Shown here one piece after another: positions 14,685 through 21,280 of a stretch of 21,280 nt of DNA. The translations under genes were made by a program, and so were the position numbers. Source of the DNA: DATGMP01 sp035293565. GTDB taxonomy: Bacteria > Pseudomonadota > Alphaproteobacteria > BOG-932 > Roseiterribacteraceae. The notes beneath the pieces are model-generated. The model had not been told where the DNA came from. It saw only the letters and a program-made list of their open reading frames with translations, and searched no databases. The stretch lies in assembly GCA_035293565.1 (NCBI GenBank), contig DATGMP010000026.1, positions 1 through 21,280 on the forward strand, in the 5' to 3' direction. Each line of letters starts with the position of its first letter. Position 1 is the stretch's first letter.

Positions 14685-15143
14685 ATGAGCGGACCGCGTC
14701 ACATGTCGCGCATGGTGCCCGAGGTCGCGGGCAAGGCGCTGGGGAAGAAGGGGCTGGGCTACGGCAAGCTGGTGACCGAATGGCCGCAGATCGCCGGGCC
14801 CGATCTGGGCGAAGCGACCGCGCCGGTCAAGCTTGCCTTTCCCAGGGGCGAACGAACGGACGCGACGCTCACCATTGAGGTGGTCCCGGCGCGGGCCGTC
14901 GAGGTCCAGCATGTGCTGCCGCAGCTCTTGGAGCGGGTGAATGCGGTGTTCGGTTATCGGGCGGTGGCGCGGATCAAGCTGGTGCAGGCGCTGCCGGCGC
15001 GGGCACCGAAATTCGTCGGACTCCGGCCCCTGAGCGTCCGCGAGGAAGGCGAGCTCACCGCGTTAACCGAGATCGTCCCGGCCGGCGAATTGCGCGACGC
15101 GCTGGAACGTTTGGGCCGCGCGGTGCAGGCCGGCAGGAAGTAG
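14685..15143 (+). CDS. DUF721 / DciA-like protein
   Basis: The 152-aa protein matches the DUF721 pattern: a short basic N-terminus, GKALGKKGLGYGKLVTEWPQIAGPDLGEATAPVKLAF, a strand pair with LTIEVVPARAVEVQHVLPQLLERVNAVFGYRAVARIKLVQ, and a variable helical tail. DUF721 overlaps DciA, a replicative helicase operator in bacteria lacking DnaC/DnaI. The alphaproteobacterial version beside mutY is usually annotated only as DUF721, so a helicase-loading role here is an inference. No Shine-Dalgarno precedes the ATG, and the -10 candidate lies so close that the mRNA could be nearly leaderless. It is followed by the DsbA-like gene after an 86-bp gap. Confidence 0.85.
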   Translation: MSGPRHMSRMVPEVAGKALGKKGLGYGKLVTEWPQIAGPDLGEATAPVKLAFPRGERTDATLTIEVVPARAVEVQHVLPQLLERVNAVFGYRAVARIKLVQALPARAPKFVGLRPLSVREEGELTALTEIVPAGELRDALERLGRAVQAGRK

Positions 15144-15170
15144 CCAACACTGCCCTAATACCGTCAAGAC

Positions 15171-15198
15171 TTGCGTATATGGTAGAGGCCTGTCTATC
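15171..15198 (+). promoter_or_regulatory. Weak promoter candidate for the DsbA-like gene and smc
   Basis: TTGCGT (15171-15176), 16 bases and TCTATC (15193-15198) lie in the 86-bp gap before the DsbA-like gene. Both boxes are partial matches. The gap could equally be read through from the DUF721 gene. Confidence 0.25.
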
Positions 15199-15229
15199 GT
15201 CACACTAGATGTTGAGGAGGCGACTCGTG

Positions 15230-15847
15230 ATGCATCGGAATTTGATGCTCCTGCTGGGGCTTGCGCTGCTCGGTCTCGGCCGTGCGGCGTGCGCAGCCGA
15301 TGCCCCGATGGACCCTCGCATGGTCGAGCACGCGATCGGCGACGCCAATGCGCCGGTCCGCATCGACGAATATTATTCCCTCGATTGCCCGCACTGCGCG
15401 CGGTTCGAGGAAGAGGTGCTGCCGCAGATCAAGCAGAACTATGTCGACAAGGGGAAGGTTCGCATCGTCTTTCATGATTTTCCGCTGCATCAAATTTCGC
15501 TTGAAGCCACGATGATCGCGCGCTGCGCGCCGCCCGACCGGTTTTTTGCGATGATCGACACGCTGTTCCGGGTGCAGAGCGGCTGGGTGCTGCAGAGCCC
15601 GCAAGCCTCGACCGACGCATTGAAGCAACAGGCGAAGTTCGCCGGCATGAGCGACGCGCAGATCGATTCCTGCCTGAACGACCGGATGCTGGAGGATGAG
15701 ATCCTCGCCGAGCGTCTGGATGCGGAGAAGAAACTGCAGATCAACGCCACGCCGACCTTCATCTTCAATCAGCGTCCGGACGATCGGATCGTGGCCGAAG
15801 GCCCTTACGAAAAGTTTCAGGAGAAGATCGAGTCGCTATTGAAATAG
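15230..15847 (+). CDS. DsbA-family thiol:disulfide oxidoreductase (periplasmic)
   Basis: The product (205 aa) has a Sec signal peptide (MHRNLMLLLGLALLGLGRAA, then CAADAP), and the mature enzyme should be periplasmic. The thioredoxin-fold active site is CPHC (Cys53-Cys56) in YYSLDCPHCARFEEEVLPQIK, the dipeptide typical of DsbA, and the cis-proline is Pro175 in NATPTFIF. The inserted helical domain has two more cysteines (MIARCAPP and IDSCLND), as in the DSBA-like thioredoxin_4 family. It should oxidise cysteines of exported proteins; DsbB is not in the window. The ATG at 15230 is preceded by a strong GAGGAGG at 9 bases; the longer frame from 15209 would begin before that site. smc follows after 19 bp. 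Confidence 0.93.
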   Translation: MHRNLMLLLGLALLGLGRAACAADAPMDPRMVEHAIGDANAPVRIDEYYSLDCPHCARFEEEVLPQIKQNYVDKGKVRIVFHDFPLHQISLEATMIARCAPPDRFFAMIDTLFRVQSGWVLQSPQASTDALKQQAKFAGMSDAQIDSCLNDRMLEDEILAERLDAEKKLQINATPTFIFNQRPDDRIVAEGPYEKFQEKIESLLK

Positions 15848-15866
15848 CGACCCGACGGAAAACGCC

Positions 15867-18800
15867 GTGCAATTCACCCGCCTCCGCCTCGTCGGCTTCA
15901 AATCCTTCGTCGATCCGGTCGACCTCGATATCGAACCGGGAATGACCGGCATCGTCGGGCCGAATGGCTGCGGCAAGTCGAACCTCGTTGAGGCGCTGCG
16001 CTGGGTCATGGGCGAGACCTCCGCCCGGCGTCTGCGCGGCGACGATATGGATGACGTGATTTTCGGCGGCACGACGGCGCGGCCGGCGCGCAACTTCGCT
16101 GAGGTCACGCTCGCGGCCAAGAATGACGGGACCTTGCCGCCGGGCATCGCGCGCCTGCCGACCAGCGACGAGTTCGAGATCTCCCGCCGCATCGATCGCG
16201 GTCAGGGCTCGGATTACAAGGTCGCCGGCCGCCCCATGCGAGCCCGCGATGTGCAGACCCTGTTCGCCGACATGGCGAGCGGCGCCCACTCGCCGGCGCT
16301 CGTCAGCCAGGGACGAGTCTCGGCGCTGATCAACGCCAAGCCCACCGAGCGGCGCCAGGTGCTGGAGGACGCGGCGGGAATCTCCGGCCTCCATGCGCGC
16401 CGCCACGAGGCGGAGCTCAAGCTTCGCGCCGCGGAGACCAATCTCGAACGGGTCGAAGATGTGCTGGGGACGATGGAGACCCAGCTCGCCGGGCTGAAGA
16501 AACAGGCGCGCCAGGCGATCCGCTATCGCGAGCTCAGCGAGGAGATCCGCAAGACCGAGGCACTGCTGCTGGCGCTGCGATGGCAGGCGTTGCTCGAGCG
16601 CGAGCAGGCGGCGCGAGCTTCGTTCGACGAGGCCGAGGCCGCGGTCCGGCAGGCGATGCTGGATGTCGCCGCCGCATCGACCCGCAATACCGAATGCGCC
16701 GCTGTCCTGCCGCCGTTGCGGAAGGAAGAAGCGCGGCGGATCGAGGCTCTGTCGCAGGCCATGGCCCGCCGCGATGCGCTGGTCGCCGAGGAACGGCAGC
16801 TCGCCGCCGCCGTCGCCGAAGCCGAGCGCCAGGCCGAGCAGCTTGCGCTCGACCGCCGGCACGAGGAGCAGCAGCACGACGAGGCTTCGGCGCGCGAGGA
16901 GATGCTGGCGGCCGAGGCCGCCGAGCTGGCCGATCTGGCGTCGAAACATCCGGCTCTGCGCGAGACCGCGCAGCAGGCTCTGGCGGAAGCGCGCGAGCGC
17001 GTCGCGGCCAGCGACGCGGACCTCGCGCGGCTGACCGAGTCGGTGGCGGCGGCGGAAGCCCAGGCGCGGGCGCTCGAAAGCCAGCGGCGCGATATCGAAT
17101 CACGCCGCGCCACGCTCGAGCGGCGCATCGTGGAAGAACGGCGACGCCTCGAAGCCTTGCCGCCGGGCACGGCCGATGCGGAAGCGATCGAGGCCGCGGC
17201 AGCCAAGCTGGGCGAGGCGGAAGCTGCCGCATCAGCGGCACGCGAGCGGCTGACCGCCGCCGAGAAGGCGCGCTTCGAGGCCGAGGCGGCGGTGGCCGGC
17301 GCACGCGGTGCCGAGCGCGAGGCGACTGCCAATGCGACCCGCCTTTCGGCCGAGCGGCAAGCCCTTGCGGCGGTGCTCAAGGGGAGCGACAGCGGAGGCT
17401 TCGCCCCGATCCTCGATGCGATCCGTGTCGCGCGCGGATACGAGACGGCGCTGGCGACGGCGCTTGCGGACGGGCTAGAGGCCGCGACCGATCCGGAGGC
17501 CCCCGCCCATTGGCGAGGCGCCGTGCCGGGCCGCATGGCGGCGCCGCTGCCCGAAGGCGCCGAGAGTCTGGCGCCCAAGATCCAGGGTGCGCCTGAGCTC
17601 GCCTGGGCGCTGGCTCATATCGGCGTCGCGGCGGACTCGGCGACCGGGGAGCGGCTCGCGCCGCACCTCAGCCCCGGGCAAATCCTGGTCACGCGCGACG
17701 GCGCGGCCTGGCGGTGGGATGGCTTTACCCGGCGTCCAGGCGCTGCGTCGCCGGCCGCGATCAGGCTCGAGCAGCGCAATCGGCTGGAGCAGATCGAGCG
17801 CGAATCGGCCGAAGCCGAAGAGACGGCAAGGATTGCCGTGGCGGCTCTGGCGGGGGCCGATCAGGCGCTCACCGCGGCGTCGACCGCAGAAAAGCAGGCG
17901 CGCAGCGACGTCATGTCGTCGACCGCGGCTTTGGAGCGCACGCGCAGCGAGCATCTTCAGCGTCGGCGCGACGCCGAGGCCCGGTCGGCCACGCGCCAGG
18001 CGCTGGCCCAGTCGCTGGCGCTCGCGGAAGCCGACCTCGCGGCGGCCGATGCGGCGCGCAAGGCTCTGGAAGAGAGCTTGGCCGCGCTGCCCGACTCGGC
18101 GTCGGCCCGATCCGAGCTCGAGGCGCTGCGCGCCCGGCTGACGGCCGAACGGAACCAGCTGACGGCGCGCCAGTCCGAGCTCGACCAGCTCGGCCGCGAA
18201 GAAGGCCAACGCAATCAGCGGCTCGCCACGATCGGCGGCGAGCGCCAGGAATGGCGCGAGCGTGCCGAGCGGGCGACGCACCGCCTCTCCGAACTCGATG
18301 GGCGGGCGGAGGCGATCCAGGCGACCCGAGACCGTCTAGCGCACGAGCCTGCCCGGCTCGCAGAGCAGCGGGGCCAGGTCATGTCCGCGCTGCAAGAGGC
18401 CGAAACCGAGCGGAGCCGAGCCTCCGACAAGGTGCTCGAGGCAGAAGCGGCCCAGCAGGCGAGCGAGCGGGCGCTCAGGGGCGCGGAATCGGTTCTGGCC
18501 GAGCATCGCGAAGCGCGGATCCGCGCCGAGGGCGCGGTGGCGGCGGCGCTCGAGGAGTTCCAGCAGCTGAAGCTCCGCGCCGCCGAGGCCTTGAAGGGCC
18601 CATCGCCCGAGGCGATCGACCTCGGCCTTCTTGCCGGGCTCGCCGGTCTGGAGCCGGACAATCTGCCGGACCCGGAGGCCGCCGAGGCGCGGCATGACAA
18701 GCTGCTGAACAGCCGCGAGGCGATCGGTCCGGTCAACCTCCGCGCCGAGCTCGAAATGGCCGAGCTCGACAAGGAAATCCAGACGATGATCGCCGAGCGG

Positions 18801-19349
18801 GACGATCTGGTCGCCGCGATCGCGCGCCTGCGCCAAGCCGTGCAAAACCTCAACAAAGAGGCGCGTGAGCGGCTGCTTGCCTCGTTCGACACGATCGACG
18901 GCCATTTTCGAAGGCTGTTCACGCAGCTCTTCGGCGGCGGATCGGCCGAGTTGAGATTGACCGAAGCCGAGGATCCGCTGGAGGCCGGGCTCGAGATCAT
19001 GGCGAGCCCGCCCGGAAAGAAGCTTCAGCAGCTGTCCTTGTTCTCGGGCGGCGAGCAGGCCTTGACCGCGATCGCCCTTATCTTCGCGATGTTCTTAACC
19101 AATCCGTCGCCGGTCTGCGTCCTGGACGAGGTCGACGCGCCGCTCGACGATGCCAATGTCGACCGATTCTGCTCGCTGGTTCAGGAAATTGCGGATGAGG
19201 TGGGCACGCGTTTCCTTATTATCACGCATCACCGCCTCACCATGTCGCGCATGGATCGACTCTATGGCGTGACCATGGCCGAACGGGGGGTTTCTCAGCT
19301 GGTTTCGGTCGATCTGCGTCGGGCAGACGAACTCCGCGCCGCGGAGTAA
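15867..19349 (+). CDS. smc: Chromosome segregation protein SMC
   Basis: The 1160-aa protein has the full SMC plan. The N-terminal half-ATPase begins MQFTRLRLVGFKSFVD with Walker A GPNGCGKS at 31-38. A long Ala/Glu/Arg-rich coiled coil runs to about 500. A hinge of roughly 120 residues (from GGFAPILDAIRVARGYETAL, ~508-626) is followed by the return coiled coil. The C-terminal half-ATPase carries the ABC signature LSLFSGGEQAL (from 1056) and Walker B VCVLDEVDAP (Asp1087, Glu1088). SMC dimers with ScpA/ScpB compact and segregate chromosomes. The start is GTG, chosen because QFTRLRLVGFKSF aligns with the family N-terminus. It lies directly after the DsbA-like gene. scpA and scpB are not adjacent. 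Confidence 0.98.
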   Translation: MQFTRLRLVGFKSFVDPVDLDIEPGMTGIVGPNGCGKSNLVEALRWVMGETSARRLRGDDMDDVIFGGTTARPARNFAEVTLAAKNDGTLPPGIARLPTSDEFEISRRIDRGQGSDYKVAGRPMRARDVQTLFADMASGAHSPALVSQGRVSALINAKPTERRQVLEDAAGISGLHARRHEAELKLRAAETNLERVEDVLGTMETQLAGLKKQARQAIRYRELSEEIRKTEALLLALRWQALLEREQAARASFDEAEAAVRQAMLDVAAASTRNTECAAVLPPLRKEEARRIEALSQAMARRDALVAEERQLAAAVAEAERQAEQLALDRRHEEQQHDEASAREEMLAAEAAELADLASKHPALRETAQQALAEARERVAASDADLARLTESVAAAEAQARALESQRRDIESRRATLERRIVEERRRLEALPPGTADAEAIEAAAAKLGEAEAAASAARERLTAAEKARFEAEAAVAGARGAEREATANATRLSAERQALAAVLKGSDSGGFAPILDAIRVARGYETALATALADGLEAATDPEAPAHWRGAVPGRMAAPLPEGAESLAPKIQGAPELAWALAHIGVAADSATGERLAPHLSPGQILVTRDGAAWRWDGFTRRPGAASPAAIRLEQRNRLEQIERESAEAEETARIAVAALAGADQALTAASTAEKQARSDVMSSTAALERTRSEHLQRRRDAEARSATRQALAQSLALAEADLAAADAARKALEESLAALPDSASARSELEALRARLTAERNQLTARQSELDQLGREEGQRNQRLATIGGERQEWRERAERATHRLSELDGRAEAIQATRDRLAHEPARLAEQRGQVMSALQEAETERSRASDKVLEAEAAQQASERALRGAESVLAEHREARIRAEGAVAAALEEFQQLKLRAAEALKGPSPEAIDLGLLAGLAGLEPDNLPDPEAAEARHDKLLNSREAIGPVNLRAELEMAELDKEIQTMIAERDDLVAAIARLRQAVQNLNKEARERLLASFDTIDGHFRRLFTQLFGGGSAELRLTEAEDPLEAGLEIMASPPGKKLQQLSLFSGGEQALTAIALIFAMFLTNPSPVCVLDEVDAPLDDANVDRFCSLVQEIADEVGTRFLIITHHRLTMSRMDRLYGVTMAERGVSQLVSVDLRRADELRAAE

Positions 19350-19382
19350 TATTTGCCGCACTGGCGGGGATGGTTCTCAGGC

Positions 19383-19411
19383 TTGACACGTGCCGATGCC
19401 GCTCATACGGT
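19383..19411 (+). promoter_or_regulatory. atpI: Promoter candidate for the F0 ATP synthase operon
   Basis: A perfect TTGACA (19383-19388), a 17-base spacer and TACGGT (19406-19411, three of six matches) lie in the 125-bp gap between smc and atpI. The predicted leader is about 57 nt. The -35 is strong and the -10 moderate; the position is as expected for a separate operon. Confidence 0.55.
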
Positions 19412-19474
19412 CGCGCCGCTTTTCGCGCCGAGGGGTGCGGAGGGTTCGGCTCGCCGTGTCTTGAAGGGCGCGTG

Positions 19475-19855
19475 ATGGCGGGGACCCCGAAGGACCTCGA
19501 GGAGCAGATCGCCAAGGCCCGCGCTCGTGGGACCGACAGCGGACCGGAGGGGCGCAAATCGGCGCCCGAACAAGAGATCGACCTGGCGCTGGGCTTCGGC
19601 CTGCGCATCGGAGCCGAATTCGTTTCGGCGCTGATGGTCGGCGGCGGACTGGGCTGGCTCGTCGGACGTTGGCTCGGGGCTATGCCGATCGGCATCTTGA
19701 CCGGTCTGCTGCTGGGCTTCGTGGCTGCGGTGTTCGGCGTTCGACGCGCGATGCGCGTCGCGTCGGAGCCCGCCGGGATAACGAGTCAGGCGCCCGGCGG
19801 TGAGCCGGGTACGAAGATGAAGGAAACGGAAGAGGACGATGCAGAGCCCTCTTGA
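19475..19855 (+). CDS. atpI: ATP synthase protein I (AtpI/AtpZ family)
   Basis: The product (126 aa) has a charged N-terminus with DLEEQIAKARAR, typical of alphaproteobacterial AtpI. Two membrane helices follow: LGFGLRIGAEFVSALMVGGGLGWLVGRWLG, and MPIGILTGLLLGFVAAVFGVRRAM. The C-terminal tail is polar. AtpI assists c-ring assembly or Mg2+ supply for the synthase and is not a structural subunit. I chose ATG 19475, which has AAGGG 6-7 bases upstream and gives the family-like start; the frame is open further upstream, but that part (Cys/Arg-rich) is not protein-like. The gene overlaps the atpB start by 17 bases. Confidence 0.9.
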   Translation: MAGTPKDLEEQIAKARARGTDSGPEGRKSAPEQEIDLALGFGLRIGAEFVSALMVGGGLGWLVGRWLGAMPIGILTGLLLGFVAAVFGVRRAMRVASEPAGITSQAPGGEPGTKMKETEEDDAEPS

Positions 19856-20573
19856 ACAATTTGTCGTTCGGCCGATTTTCCCGCACCCGCTTTTCAGCAT
19901 CGGCGGTTCGGATATCTATTTCACGAACTCGGCGCTCGCGATGGCGTTCGGGCTTATTCTCACGCTCATCATTTTCATAGTCGGAACCAGCCGCAAGGCG
20001 CTGGTGCCGGGTCGTCTGCAGTCCGTGGCCGAGATGCTCTACGAATTCGTCGGCAACATGGTCGAGGACAATACCGGCCATCATGCGCGGGCCTTCATCC
20101 CGCTGGTCTTTACGGTTTTTCTGGTGGTGCTGTTCGGCAACGTTCTGGGGCTCATCCCCTACAACTTCAACTATACCGGCCACATCATCATCACTTTCGC
20201 GCTCGCCATCTTCATCTTCGCGATCGTGGTCCTGGTCGCGCTCGCGAAGCACGGCATCCATTTCTTCCAACTCTTTCTGCCCCCGGGCGTGCCGATCTTC
20301 CTGGCGCCGCTGGTGGTGCCGATCGAGATCATCTCCTACATCTTCCGTCCGATCAGCCTGTCGGTCCGACTTTTCGCCAACATGCTGGCCGGGCACGTTA
20401 TGGTGCAGCTCTTTGCGGGCTTCTCGATCCTCTTGGGTTTTCTCGGAATCTTCCCGCTGTTTTTCAACGTGGCGCTGCTCGGCCTCGAGCTGATCGTCGC
20501 GCTGCTTCAGGCTTATGTCTTCGCCGTGCTGACGGCGATCTATCTGCGCGACACGCAGGAAGTGTCTCACTGA
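19839..20573 (+). CDS. atpB: F0F1 ATP synthase subunit a
   Basis: The 244-aa, highly hydrophobic protein has five or six membrane helices. The N-terminal LEQFVVRPIFPHPLF is the alphaproteobacterial form. The essential arginine that faces the c-ring is Arg177 in SLSVRLFANMLAGH, and the last helix has the conserved GLELIVALLQAYVFAVLTAIYL. The length is normal for alphaproteobacteria. It forms the two proton half-channels. The start lies inside the end of atpI, indicating coupled translation; atpE follows after 59 bp. Confidence 0.98.
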   Translation: MQSPLEQFVVRPIFPHPLFSIGGSDIYFTNSALAMAFGLILTLIIFIVGTSRKALVPGRLQSVAEMLYEFVGNMVEDNTGHHARAFIPLVFTVFLVVLFGNVLGLIPYNFNYTGHIIITFALAIFIFAIVVLVALAKHGIHFFQLFLPPGVPIFLAPLVVPIEIISYIFRPISLSVRLFANMLAGHVMVQLFAGFSILLGFLGIFPLFFNVALLGLELIVALLQAYVFAVLTAIYLRDTQEVSH

Positions 20574-20632
20574 GCCCCGTTTCGTCGAACTCTTTCACCA
20601 ACCGGCCAACGAATCACTGAAGGACCCTACAA

Positions 20633-20863
20633 ATGGACATTGCTTCCGCGAAGCTCATCGGCGCCGGCCTCGCCGCCGTCGCTCTCGCCGGCGTCGGCAT
20701 CGGCCTCGGCATGATCTTCTCCGCCTGGATCAACGCGATCGGGCGCAATCCGGGTGCTGCTGGCGCGGTCGGCCGCATGGGCTGGATCGGCTTCGCCTTG
20801 ACCGAGGCGGTCGCGATTTACGCGCTGATGGTCGTGTTCCTGGTCCTGCTGAACGTCCTCTGA
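20633..20863 (+). CDS. atpE: F0F1 ATP synthase subunit c
   Basis: The 76-aa hairpin protein has a first helix with the glycine zipper GVGIGLG (residues 20-26), the polar loop GRNPGA (38-43) and a second helix with the proton-binding Glu58 in FALTEAVAIYAL. Several copies form the rotor ring. The ligand region lacks the extra polar residues of Na+-type c subunits, so it is presumably proton-coupled. A GAAGGA site precedes the ATG. The loop segment AGAVGRMGWIGF differs from the DGQFGRL type of many alphaproteobacteria but keeps the family pattern. The b' gene follows after 5 bp. Confidence 0.98.
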   Translation: MDIASAKLIGAGLAAVALAGVGIGLGMIFSAWINAIGRNPGAAGAVGRMGWIGFALTEAVAIYALMVVFLVLLNVL

Positions 20864-20868
20864 CGCCG

Positions 20869-21280
20869 GTGCGCACCAAGCCCCTCTGGCCGCAGCTTGC
20901 CGGGCTCGCACTCGCTCTCGTTCCGGGGGTGAGCCGAGCCGCGGAAGGCGGCCTGCCTCAGCTCGACGTCGGAACCTATGCTGGCCAGCTCTTCTGGCTC
21001 GTCGTGTATTTCGCCGTCATCTACGTCTTCCTGTGGACCGTGGCCATTCCGCGGGTCTCCTCCATCTTGGAGGAGCGGCGGGCGCGCGTCGGCGGCGATC
21101 TCGACCAGGCCGAGCGTTTGAGGGGCGAGGCCGATGCGGCCATGCAGGGTTATGAAGCCACGCTCGCCGAAGCGCATGCCAAGGCGCGCGGGCTCATCGC
21201 CGAGACTCACGAGAAGAATATGGCTGCCCTGAACGAGCAGACCGCTACGGCCTCCAAGCGGTTCGAGCGGGAGGTCGGCC
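20869..21280 (+). CDS. atpF': F0F1 ATP synthase subunit b' (3' end outside window)
   Basis: The open frame runs from GTG 20869 to the right edge (137 codons). After an N-terminal hydrophobic, signal-like stretch (RTKPLWPQLAGLALALVPGV) come GLPQLDVGTYAGQLFWLVVYFAVIYVFLW, the b/b' membrane helix, and IPRVSSILEERRARVGGDLDQAERL, the start of the long stator coiled coil. QLFWLVVxFxxxYxxxxxxxxPR is the b' pattern. The peripheral stalk holds F1 against rotation. Photosynthetic and alphaproteobacterial F0 operons carry b' and b, so an atpF gene probably follows. GTG 20929 is an alternative start that would drop the signal-like part. Neither has a good Shine-Dalgarno. Confidence 0.92.
   Translation, partial: MRTKPLWPQLAGLALALVPGVSRAAEGGLPQLDVGTYAGQLFWLVVYFAVIYVFLWTVAIPRVSSILEERRARVGGDLDQAERLRGEADAAMQGYEATLAEAHAKARGLIAETHEKNMAALNEQTATASKRFEREVG

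Overview
The window comes from a high-GC alphaproteobacterial chromosome and is mostly core housekeeping sequence. The main evidence is a CcrM-type adenine methyltransferase, the linkage mutY - DUF721 - DsbA-like - smc, and an F0 operon ordered atpI-atpB-atpE-b' that is about to continue as a separate F0 cluster. The rplU-rpmA-obgE-proB block fits too. GC looks like roughly two thirds (estimated by eye). I cannot name a genus; an F420/LLM-type oxidoreductase and an ECF42 sigma factor fit a soil or environmental lineage.

Layout. (1) 1-1610, minus strand: a two-gene unit of a YCII/DGPF-domain protein and an ECF42-type sigma factor that runs off the left edge. A candidate autoregulated ECF42 promoter lies upstream. 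(2) 1611-2700: a sparsely coding stretch with two small orphan proteins, tRNA-Ser(CGA) on the minus strand, and a GC-rich tandem repeat just upstream of the tRNA. (3) 2693-9219, plus strand: a strong sigma70-like promoter, then rplU, rpmA, obgE, proB, an exported protein of unknown function, a hotdog thioesterase and pepN. obgE to pepN are overlapped or almost abutting, so they probably form one operon. (4) 9233-10111, minus: an LLM-family oxidoreductase, convergent with pepN. (5) 10226-13560, plus: a PA0069-like radical SAM protein, rnhB, ccrM and folB. (6) 13569-14648, minus: mutY. It is divergent from a plus-strand run of a DUF721/DciA-like protein, a DsbA-like thiol oxidoreductase and smc. 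(7) 19383-21280, plus: a promoter and the F0 genes atpI, atpB, atpE and b' (cut by the right edge).

How the genes work together. The core blocks cover translation (L21, L27, Obg), proline synthesis, peptide turnover (PepN), folate synthesis (FolB), genome maintenance (RNase HII, MutY, CcrM, SMC, possible helicase loader) and energy conversion (F0). CcrM methylates GANTC. GANTC sites lie within or beside candidate promoters upstream of ccrM itself, the DUF721 gene and the small gene before rplU, which would fit methylation-sensitive, GcrA-type cell-cycle control. That link is inferred from position only.

I found no CRISPR array, phage, transposon, toxin-antitoxin or defence island, and no convincing new multi-gene system. 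The observations most worth following are the ECF42 promoter, the GANTC-associated promoters, the conserved-looking unknowns (1905-2150, 2502-2696, 5640-6158) and the rplU leader.
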